Of a DNA stretch of 5,881 nt, positions 1 to 5,599 are shown piece after piece. Within the stretch, counting starts at the first letter, position 1, and each line of letters opens with the position of its first letter. The stretch comes from Clostridiales bacterium (GTDB lineage Bacteria; Bacillota; Clostridia; Oscillospirales; Acutalibacteraceae): contig JAHZIE010000082.1 of the NCBI GenBank assembly GCA_019419895.1, forward strand, positions 4,186-10,066, in the 5' to 3' direction. The translations under genes and the position numbers were made by a program. A model generated the notes under the pieces. It ran no database searches, had not been told where the DNA came from, and worked only from the letters and a program-made list of their open reading frames with translations.

Positions 1-985
1 CCCCTTCTTCCAAAAACGCCTTAAGATCTTCTCCATTTTGCCACGCGGAGGACCGGCTTCGCTCCTTCACTCGGGAAAATTCCGATACGAAAAGAAAATA
101 ACCTTCGGCGGCATAATCCAAAAGACATGACCTTTCCTCGTAAATTAAGGAAATAAATTTATCCGCCGATCCCGGCCGTATGCCCTGTTCCAGCTTTCCA
201 ATTTCTTTTTCCAAAATCTCTTTGGCAGCTGCCGCCGCCTTTCCTCTCAGGGAAGATGAAATTTTTCTTATTTTCTCCGCCAGTGCTCCGGGCTCCCCAA
301 TAGGCACCTCGGTGGAAGGGGAAATCACCACCCGATCCACCTGTTCCGTCCTGCGCTGGGATTCCGGATCAAAATAACTGATGGTATCAATCTCATCCCC
401 CCAGAATTCCAGCCGGATCGGGAAAGCCTCTCCCGGCGGAAAAAAGTCAAAAATCCCGCCCCGGACAGCGAATTGTCCCGCGCTTTCCACCTGTTCCGCT
501 CTTTCATATCCCGCCTCAAAAAGCATACGCGTCAGCTTTTCTGGCGCCGCTGTATCTCCAGCGCGGAACGAGGAGATTCTTTTTCTCAGCTCTTTAGGCG
601 GAATTGTATACTGCAAAGCGGCGTCAATACAGCATAAAACTACATCACAGGAGCCTGACAGCATCCGGGATAAAACACCAAGGCGTTGGTGCTCATATTC
701 CCGGGAATAGGTGTCCACATCTCTGACGCCAAAATCACGGTAAGGATAAAAACAGGCGCTCAGCCCCAGAGCCTGCAGATCCTCCGCCATGCGCTGAGCC
801 TCCGCCTCGTCGCCCACCACAACCACCGCTTTTCTTCCATGCTCCTCGCACAGGGCGCTGATAATATGGGCCTTATGTACTCCGGAAATTCCTGTCGCGC
901 AGGCCGGAACTCTTCCTTCGGCCAGCGCGTTGGAAACTACGCGGTACTCTGGCAGCCGGATAATTGCATTTGTCAACAGTTCCAC
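1..985 (-). CDS. mfd: Transcription-repair coupling factor Mfd, N-terminal part (runs off the window)
   Basis: Mfd is a cytoplasmic DNA translocase that removes stalled RNA polymerase from lesions and recruits UvrA for nucleotide excision repair. The visible 328 codons are the UvrB-like N-terminal module (domains 1a/2/1b), about a quarter of a usual protein of some 1,150 residues. Residues 30-44 hold a degenerate P-loop region (ATGISGVHKAHIIS) with no GKT, as expected because this module does not hydrolyse ATP. The family signature QFAVRGGIFDFFPP is at 171-184, followed by RLEFWGDEIDTI at 191-202. The RNA polymerase-binding, helicase and C-terminal domains lie outside the window. I chose GTG at 985 because GGAGG at 997-993 sits 7 bases upstream. 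An in-frame ATG at 1003 has only an AAGG-type match 1 base before it and would lie almost on the predicted transcript start. The gene follows pth after a 79-base gap. Family assignment is firm; the start is fairly firm. Confidence 0.93.
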   Translation of the reverse strand, partial: MELLTNAIIRLPEYRVVSNALAEGRVPACATGISGVHKAHIISALCEEHGRKAVVVVGDEAEAQRMAEDLQALGLSACFYPYRDFGVRDVDTYSREYEHQRLGVLSRMLSGSCDVVLCCIDAALQYTIPPKELRKRISSFRAGDTAAPEKLTRMLFEAGYERAEQVESAGQFAVRGGIFDFFPPGEAFPIRLEFWGDEIDTISYFDPESQRRTEQVDRVVISPSTEVPIGEPGALAEKIRKISSSLRGKAAAAAKEILEKEIGKLEQGIRPGSADKFISLIYEERSCLLDYAAEGYFLFVSEFSRVKERSRSSAWQNGEDLKAFLEEG

Positions 986-992
986 TTTTGTT

Positions 993-997
993 CCTCC
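993..997 (-). promoter_or_regulatory. Ribosome binding site that decides the mfd start
   Basis: On the minus strand GGAGG lies 7 bases before GTG at 985. It overlaps the first codons that would be used from the alternative ATG at 1003, so it favours the shorter protein. Confidence 0.6.
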
Positions 998-1015
998 ATC
1001 CATTCCTTCCCGTCT

Positions 1016-1048
1016 ATTATAGCGCCGGGAGAAAACAAAATATGTCAA
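1016..1048 (-). promoter_or_regulatory. Candidate promoter for mfd with an overlong spacer
   Basis: On the minus strand a perfect TTGACA (1048-1043) is followed by a perfect TATAAT (1021-1016), but the spacer is 21 bases instead of about 17. A transcript would start near 1009, giving a leader of about 24 bases before GTG 985. Both hexamers match the sigma-A consensus exactly. The spacing is poor, so the site is either weak, activator-dependent or a chance match. It lies in the only sizeable gap between pth and mfd. Confidence 0.35.
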
Positions 1049-1064
1049 ACCTACGCGCACCCTG

Positions 1065-1646
1065 TCAACTGTTAAAAAGGTTCATCGCTTTTTCCGTCTG
1101 TCCTGTCACCATAAGACCGCACGCCTCGCAGGCATGAACAATTGCCTGCCGCAGGGACTTTTGATCCTCAGAAGAAAATTCCGAAAGGACCCAATTTGCC
1201 AAGTCCCACTGGGGATTAGGCTTTGCTCCCACGCCAATTTTAATTCTGGAAAACGCCTCTGAGCCTATGAGATGAATGATACTTTTAATCCCATTATGCC
1301 CGCCGTCGCTCCCTTTTTTGCGGATTCTCATCCTGCCGGGCGCCAGGGAAATGTCGTCAAAAATAACAATCACCTGTTGAGCAGGAATTTTATAAAACGC
1401 CATCGCTTCCTGTACCGCTTCCCCGCTGTTGTTCATAAAAGTCTGCGGCTTCATCAAAAGAGTTCTTTTCCCTTCTATCTCCGCATCTCCGCATAAAGCC
1501 TTGAATTTCATTCTTTTGATATCTGTCCCATGCTTTTCCGCCAAGGCATCCATCACCATAAAGCCAGCGTTATGTCTGGTTTTTTCGTACTTTATTCCCG
1601 GATTTCCCAATCCCACAATAATATATTCCACATGTAAAATACTCAT
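1065..1646 (-). CDS. pth: Peptidyl-tRNA hydrolase
   Basis: Pth cleaves the ester bond of peptidyl-tRNAs that drop off the ribosome, recycling tRNA in the cytoplasm; it is normally essential. The 193-residue length is typical. The N-terminal signature VGLGNPG (11-17) and TRHNAG (23-28) carry the substrate-binding Asn15 and catalytic His25. The other family residues are Asn72 in KPQTFMNNSG (66-75), Asp97 in the FDD motif, and Asn118 in GGHNG (115-119), matching E. coli Asn10, His20, Asn68, Asp93 and Asn114. ATG 1646 is the first start after an in-frame TAA at 1670-1668. Its nearest purine-rich sequence is a weak GCGGGAA 6 bases upstream; the better AAAGGAG at 1669-1663 is too far away (16 bases). 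The upstream flavoprotein gene ends 29 bases before, so pth is probably co-transcribed with it. Pth next to mfd is a common Firmicutes arrangement. The small fin/yabK gene that separates the two in Bacillus is absent. Confidence 0.96.
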   Translation of the reverse strand: MSILHVEYIIVGLGNPGIKYEKTRHNAGFMVMDALAEKHGTDIKRMKFKALCGDAEIEGKRTLLMKPQTFMNNSGEAVQEAMAFYKIPAQQVIVIFDDISLAPGRMRIRKKGSDGGHNGIKSIIHLIGSEAFSRIKIGVGAKPNPQWDLANWVLSEFSSEDQKSLRQAIVHACEACGLMVTGQTEKAMNLFNS

Positions 1647-1675
1647 ATGATTCCCGCCATTTCTCCTTTAAGTAC

Positions 1676-3274
1676 TTATCGTTCGTTAATTTCCTTTATC
1701 ACTGCCTCAGCACACCTTATTCCATCTGCGGCAGCAGAGACAATTCCACCGGCGTATCCCGCTCCCTCCCCGCAGGGATAAAACCCCTGAAGGGAAACAG
1801 ACTGGAGATTCTCTCCTCGTATAACGCGCACAGGAGAGGAGCTCCGACTCTCCACCCCTGTCAAAACACTGTCAGGTGCTGAAAATCCTTCCAGGTACCG
1901 TTCCATCTGGAGAATCCCCTCTGCCAGGGATTCTCCAATTGCCTTGGGAAATAACTCCCTCAGGTTGCAGAGCGACACCCCGGGCGCATAAGTCGGCCGG
2001 ACACCGCCCAAACAGTTGGTGGGTTTTCCCCTCAAAAAGTCTTCTACCGTCTGCGCCGGCGCGCGATAATCTCCACCTCCCAGACAGAAAGCCTTTTCCT
2101 CCAGATTCCGTTGAAATTCCATTCCCGCCAGTGGATGGGCGCTCCCGAAATCCCTTCCATCCACACCAACCAGCAGGGCACTGTTGGCATTTTCTCCATC
2201 CCGCGCATATTCACTCATCCCATTGGTTACTACCCGGTTTTTTTCTGAGGCGGCGCCCACCACATAACCTCCTGGGCACATACAGAAGGTATAGACGCCT
2301 CTTCCGTTTTTCAAGTGGACAGCAAGCTTGTAATCGGCGGCCCCAAGAAATGGGGAATCAGCAAAGAGCCCGTATTGAGTTTTATTAATCCTACTCTGTA
2401 GGTGTTCAATTCTCACACCAACGGAAAAAGGCTTCTGCTCCATGGCAATGCCCCTGCGCTGAAGCATTTCAAAGGTATCCCGCGCGCTGTGTCCAATGGC
2501 GAATATGGCGTACTGAACGGGAATTTCTTTACTTTCTCCATTCTCTGTCCTGACGGCAATAGAGGAAACGCGTCCATTTTCGCCGCGGATATCAATGACG
2601 CGATGGCCAAACAGAACCTGTCCGCCTAAGCTTTCCAGCCGTTTCCTCATGTTTTTTACCATATGGTAAAGATAATCCGTACCTACATGGGGCTTAGCCT
2701 CGTAAAGAATCTCCTCTGGAGCGCCCGCTTCTACAAATTCTTCCAGGACCTTTCGGCTCCTGGGATCCTTGGTTCCCGTGTTGAGCTTTCCATCCGAAAA
2801 GGTTCCCGCTCCTCCTTCGCCGAACTGGACATTAGAGCTCAGATTCAGAATTCCTGTTTTCCAAAAATTCTGGACATCCTCCCTGCGCCGTTCCACGTTC
2901 CATCCACGTTCTAAAAGAAGAGGATCCAAACCAGCCTGAGCTAAAATCAAAGCTGCAAGCATCCCCGCGGGGCCGCTGCCCACTACAATGGGCCGCTGAT
3001 GGGGCCTTTTTTTACAAATAGACTGCTGATACCGGTATGGCACCACCTCTGTAACCCCCTGCGGCAATTTTCCACGGAGCGGCTCCCTCAATTCAGCATC
3101 CAGGGAAAAAATAAAATGGATCTGCCGCTTTTTCCGGGCATCTACAGACTTTTTAACCACCTTCACCCTGAGAATACTGCTCTTTAAAACCGAAAGCCTT
3201 TGCGCTGCAAGGTCAGCCAGCATATTCTGATTTACATTTAACGGCGCCGCTATATTGACAATCCTGTATAACAA
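1676..3274 (-). CDS. FAD-dependent dehydrogenase of the uncharacterised COG2509 type
   Basis: This is a 532-residue soluble flavoprotein with no signal peptide; its substrate is not known for the family. Residues 1-90 form a small N-terminal alpha/beta domain. The FAD Rossmann fold follows, with GSGPAG (99-104) and the ribose-binding Glu122 at the end of the second strand (LLLERG). The family signature GEGGAGTFSDGK is at 152-163. A second FAD segment, FAIGHSARD, is at 258-266. YTFCMCPGG (328-336) holds a Cys-Met-Cys pair, and the C-terminal FAD motif with CGEGAGYAGG is at 501-510. The start is TTG at 3274, 6 bases after the TGA of the upstream flavoprotein. GAGGGTGA, overlapping that stop, serves as ribosome binding site, so translation is probably coupled. 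The residues after TTG (MLYRIVNIAAPLN) fit the usual family N-terminus. The next in-frame ATG, at codon 18, would cut into the first domain. Family is firm, function open. Confidence 0.9.
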   Translation of the reverse strand: MLYRIVNIAAPLNVNQNMLADLAAQRLSVLKSSILRVKVVKKSVDARKKRQIHFIFSLDAELREPLRGKLPQGVTEVVPYRYQQSICKKRPHQRPIVVGSGPAGMLAALILAQAGLDPLLLERGWNVERRREDVQNFWKTGILNLSSNVQFGEGGAGTFSDGKLNTGTKDPRSRKVLEEFVEAGAPEEILYEAKPHVGTDYLYHMVKNMRKRLESLGGQVLFGHRVIDIRGENGRVSSIAVRTENGESKEIPVQYAIFAIGHSARDTFEMLQRRGIAMEQKPFSVGVRIEHLQSRINKTQYGLFADSPFLGAADYKLAVHLKNGRGVYTFCMCPGGYVVGAASEKNRVVTNGMSEYARDGENANSALLVGVDGRDFGSAHPLAGMEFQRNLEEKAFCLGGGDYRAPAQTVEDFLRGKPTNCLGGVRPTYAPGVSLCNLRELFPKAIGESLAEGILQMERYLEGFSAPDSVLTGVESRSSSPVRVIRGENLQSVSLQGFYPCGEGAGYAGGIVSAAADGIRCAEAVIKEINER

Positions 3275-3280
3275 GCCGGC

Positions 3281-4594
3281 TCACCCTCTCTTCTTTCTAT
3301 ACATACGTTCCACCGCGGCTCTGCCGGCTGTATACCCCGACGCCCAGGCCCACTGGAGGTTGAATCCTCCGCACATACCGTCTACATCCAGCAATTCTCC
3401 ACATGCGTAAAGCCCGTCACTCTTTTTGGACTCCAACGTATGGTTGTCAAACTCCATAACGTCAAGACCTCCCGCCGTCACCTGAGCTTGCTGCCAGGAC
3501 ATCGTTCCCGTCAAGGGAAATTCCCAGCACTTTGCCTTTTGCGCCAAACTTTCTATCTCTTTGGTTTCCAAGCTTTTCACCAGACGCTTAAATGGTTCTG
3601 GAACTGTACTCTTCAACAGCTCCTGCCCAATCTGTTTTGGAAGGACACCATAGAAAAACGACTCCAAGGGAAAGGATAACAAATTCTTTTTTCTTTCGTC
3701 CAGATAACGCCGCATCTCAGCAGATGATAGGTGGGGAAACAGATCCAGGCGGGCTGTAACCTTTTTTGCTTTTTTTCCGTGTACCGTTCCCAGGCGGAAA
3801 AATTCAGAAACCAGCCGTGAGAGCTGAAAAATGCAAATTCCGGACAAACCATATTCGGTAAACAAGACCTCTCCGGACTCTTCCGCCTGAATTCTTCCAT
3901 CTGCATCTACAGACACCTTTGCCCTGCATTTGTTTCCCTTCAGCGCCCTCACACGGGCCGCCTCTGTTTTCATCTGTACCAATGCCGGAAAGGTAGGAGT
4001 CCGCTTATGCCCAAACTGCGCGGCCAACCCATATCCACTGCCGTCCGCGCCAGTGGACGGCGCTGCAAGTCCTCCTGTCGCCAAAATCACCTGATAGGCA
4101 TATATGTTCTCCTTCTCCCCTTCCAAAATATATTCTTTTTTTTGTTTTCTAATATTCTTTACGACAAATCCGCATCTCTGCTCTATCTTCTCCGCTGACA
4201 GATACATGCGCATCAGCTCAAGTACGGAAGATGCCTGCCCGCTCTCTGGATAGATTCTTCCCTCTTCCTCCCGTCGACAGTCGATGCCAATCCGATGGAA
4301 TACTTCCAGCATTTTTTCCGGCGTACAGGAATTCATCAGTTCCCCGGCTATTCCCGCTCCACTCCCATTATAGGAACTCATTCCTGCCCCACTGTTTGTA
4401 ATGTTGCATCTTCCATTTCCGGTGATGAGAAGCTTTTTTCCAACACGGTCGTTTTTTTCAAGTAAAATAATGCTCTCTGCCTCTTTCCTGCCTCCGAGCT
4501 CTTCTAAATACATAGCAGCACAAATAGCGGCGAAAAGCCCTGAGGCCCCGCCGCCAATAATTGCTATTTCATATTTTTTCATTTGTGCTTCCAT
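3281..4594 (-). CDS. HI0933/YhiN/BaiN-family NAD(P)/FAD-dependent oxidoreductase
   Basis: A 437-residue cytoplasmic flavoprotein. The dinucleotide-binding motif GGGASG is at 14-19, with the acidic ribose ligand Glu46 in LLEKN. The hallmark of the family, GKKLLITGNGRCN, is at 52-64, ATGG at 172-175, and LFTEYGLSG at 244-252. QVTAGGLD is at 371-378, and the C-terminal FAD-binding stretch runs from GLYACGE (394-400) to CGGFNLQWAWASG (408-420). The length is usual for the family. One member, BaiN, has been proposed to act in gut bacterial bile acid dehydroxylation, but most genomes with such a gene have no bai pathway. No other bai gene is present here, so I give no symbol. The first ATG (4594) is preferred over the ATG at codon 5 because AGGGGG lies 4 bases upstream of it. 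It lies 65 bases after the small membrane protein gene and is tightly linked to the next flavoprotein gene. Confidence 0.92.
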   Translation of the reverse strand: MEAQMKKYEIAIIGGGASGLFAAICAAMYLEELGGRKEAESIILLEKNDRVGKKLLITGNGRCNITNSGAGMSSYNGSGAGIAGELMNSCTPEKMLEVFHRIGIDCRREEEGRIYPESGQASSVLELMRMYLSAEKIEQRCGFVVKNIRKQKKEYILEGEKENIYAYQVILATGGLAAPSTGADGSGYGLAAQFGHKRTPTFPALVQMKTEAARVRALKGNKCRAKVSVDADGRIQAEESGEVLFTEYGLSGICIFQLSRLVSEFFRLGTVHGKKAKKVTARLDLFPHLSSAEMRRYLDERKKNLLSFPLESFFYGVLPKQIGQELLKSTVPEPFKRLVKSLETKEIESLAQKAKCWEFPLTGTMSWQQAQVTAGGLDVMEFDNHTLESKKSDGLYACGELLDVDGMCGGFNLQWAWASGYTAGRAAVERMYRKKRG

Positions 4595-4659
4595 CGTTCC
4601 CCCTATTTAATTTTATCCTGTCCAGGAACAGCCATGCCTATTAACTGGTACGCAAAAAG

Positions 4660-5082
4660 TCAGAAGAAAAATAATACGGCCAGCACAACCAAGGCGGCAG
4701 CCGAAAATAGCCATATTAAAGCAAAGGCCAGCCACTTGCTCCCATCAAGCGCATACGCGTTGTCATTCCTGTTCCTGCGGATGAGGATTGTCATTGGCTG
4801 CCCTATGGTTTGTTTCCATATTTGCCGTCCATCCTGCAATGTCAGCTGAAACCTGCCTTTAGCCCCGTCCATTAATTCAACAACCGGATACCATATCCGC
4901 TTACCTCTTATTTGTTCTTCCACCATTCCAACTATAATTCCCTGCTTTTGGCGGTATATGGAAAGGGGACAAAGGAAAATAAAAAAGCTTTTGAATGAAA
5001 AAACGGCAAATAAAGCACCTGCGCTCAACAAAAAAATCCCACACACCAGACAGACAGCGGCTTGTGCCTCTTCATTAGACAT
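4660..5082 (-). CDS. Small two-helix membrane protein, DUF3592-like
   Basis: A 140-residue protein of unknown function. It has a hydrophobic segment at about 10-40, a soluble loop at about 43-116 and a second hydrophobic segment at 117-140 that ends in Phe-Phe-Phe. The loop has the layout of the DUF3592 group: a Gly-Ile-Ile-Val-Gly strand (48-52), YPVVEL (65-70), a short polar insert, then IGQPMTILIRRN (93-104). This pattern suggests a small beta domain held at the membrane between two helices. The assignment rests on architecture and the YPVVE motif only. ATG 5082 is chosen because GGAGG at 5093-5089 lies 6 bases upstream. Longer in-frame versions would read through the promoter. It is divergent from sigK and is probably the first gene of the flavoprotein-pth unit. 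That position does not show a role in sporulation. Confidence 0.7.
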   Translation of the reverse strand: MSNEEAQAAVCLVCGIFLLSAGALFAVFSFKSFFIFLCPLSIYRQKQGIIVGMVEEQIRGKRIWYPVVELMDGAKGRFQLTLQDGRQIWKQTIGQPMTILIRRNRNDNAYALDGSKWLAFALIWLFSAAALVVLAVLFFF

Positions 5083-5088
5083 GGTGCG

Positions 5089-5093
5089 CCTCC
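5089..5093 (-). promoter_or_regulatory. Ribosome binding site that fixes the DUF3592-like start
   Basis: GGAGG on the minus strand stands 6 bases before ATG 5082. It rules out the longer in-frame extension upstream, whose extra 39 codons overlap the predicted promoter. Confidence 0.7.
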
Positions 5094-5112
5094 GTACCAA
5101 GGTTTTAGCTTT

Positions 5113-5141
5113 ATTATACCTCACTCCTTGCAGAAAAACAA
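5113..5141 (-). promoter_or_regulatory. Sigma-A-type promoter for the minus-strand unit
   Basis: On the minus strand TTGTTT (5141-5136) and a perfect TATAAT (5118-5113) are separated by 17 bases. Transcription would start near 5106, giving a leader of about 24 bases before ATG 5082. The -35 box matches only in its first three bases. No clear promoter or terminator is seen before the first flavoprotein gene, so this promoter may drive the DUF3592-like gene, both flavoprotein genes and pth. Confidence 0.55.
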
Positions 5142-5240
5142 GATTACAGTCCTGACAAAATAGTTTAAAAATTCCTGTAACACTTTTCAGAAATCTCACA
5201 TAAATATAAACTAGCTGCTTTTTGTCAAATTACCGATATT
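5142..5240. other. Divergent intergenic region upstream of sigK
   Basis: This AT-rich stretch lies between the minus-strand promoter and the sigK ribosome binding site, so it must hold the sigK promoter. In other spore formers sigK is read by sigma-E with SpoIIID. CATAAATA at 5199-5206 recalls the sigma-E -10 element (CATACAAT), but I see no convincing -35 element 13-15 bases upstream. No gene, RNA or terminator hairpin is visible. Confidence 0.4.
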
Positions 5241-5247
5241 GGAGGGG
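5241..5247 (+). promoter_or_regulatory. Ribosome binding site that decides the sigK start
   Basis: GGAGGGG is followed by ATG at 5252, with 6 bases between GGAGG and ATG. This rejects the in-frame TTG at 5222, which would lie upstream of the ribosome binding site. Confidence 0.8.
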
Positions 5248-5251
5248 TTTT

Positions 5252-5599
5252 ATGTTTGGAAGTCTGATCGAGTCCATTTTCAGCCATCTGATCTATCTGA
5301 TACTCAATGTTACTGGAACCGGTTCTTTCCCGCGTCCTCTCTCCGCCAGTGAAGAAAAGGAATGCCTAAATCGTATGGCACAAGGCGATAGAGACGCTAG
5401 AAGCAAACTGATTGAACACAACCTTCGTCTTGTCGCCCATATTATAAAAAAATATTATGCCACCTGGAGTGATCAGGAGGATTTGGTTTCTATTGGAACC
5501 ATCGGCTTAATTAAGGCCATTGATTCGTTTAACGACAGCAAAGGCGCTAGGCTATCAAGCTATGCGGCAAGATGTATAGAAAAACCAATCCCCTCATAA
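5252..5599 (+). pseudogene. sigK: RNA polymerase sigma-K, 5' part only, interrupted after codon 110
   Basis: Sigma-K is the late mother-cell sigma factor of sporulation and directs coat and mother-cell lysis genes. The frame gives 115 residues, against about 230-240 for an intact protein. Residues 1-20 are hydrophobic (IFSHLIYLILNV at 9-20) and match the position of the membrane-bound pro-sequence of B. subtilis pro-sigma-K. SFPRPLSASEE (25-35) is the family signature next to it. Region 2.1 includes LIEHNLRLVAH (53-63). Region 2.2 includes DQEDLVSIGTIGLIKAID (74-91). Region 2.3 begins at 98-110 and ends with SYAARCIE. The family continues with Asn-Glu-Ile-Leu at this point; here Lys-Pro-Ile-Pro-Ser and TAA follow instead. 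No other frame continues SigK, so this is not a simple frameshift. Most of 2.3-2.4 and regions 3 and 4 are missing, so the fragment alone cannot work. A split gene that is rejoined by excision is more likely than a dead gene, because the break falls where skin elements insert and the remainder is well conserved. Confidence 0.88.

Noticed and set aside
180..1075. Plus-strand open frames across the mfd region and similar frames opposite the flavoprotein genes.
   Set aside because: They are antisense to genes with clear family motifs, and their products show no domain-like pattern.
3281..4594. Naming the first flavoprotein baiN and inferring bile acid metabolism.
   Set aside because: The family is broad and there is no other bai gene in the window.
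4605..4625. Hairpin with CCTG and CAGG arms between the DUF3592-like gene and the first flavoprotein gene, as a terminator.
   Set aside because: The stem is 5 base pairs with a 2-base loop, and no T-tract follows in the transcript direction.
5083..5199. Longer version of the DUF3592-like protein starting near 5199 on the minus strand.
   Set aside because: The extra codons overlap the TATAAT promoter, and ATG 5082 has an ideally spaced GGAGG.
5206..5228. Second minus-strand promoter using TTGACA at 5228-5223.
   Set aside because: No good -10 box lies at 16-18 bases; TATTTA and TATATT are poor in sequence or spacing.
5220..5229. SpoIIID-like site (minus strand TTTGACAAAA).
   Set aside because: It has two mismatches to the WWRRACARNY consensus, too weak to claim, although SpoIIID control of sigK would make sense.
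5222..5251. TTG at 5222 as the sigK start.
   Set aside because: It lies upstream of the strong ribosome binding site at 5241-5247, and ATG 5252 aligns with the start of other pro-sigma-K proteins.
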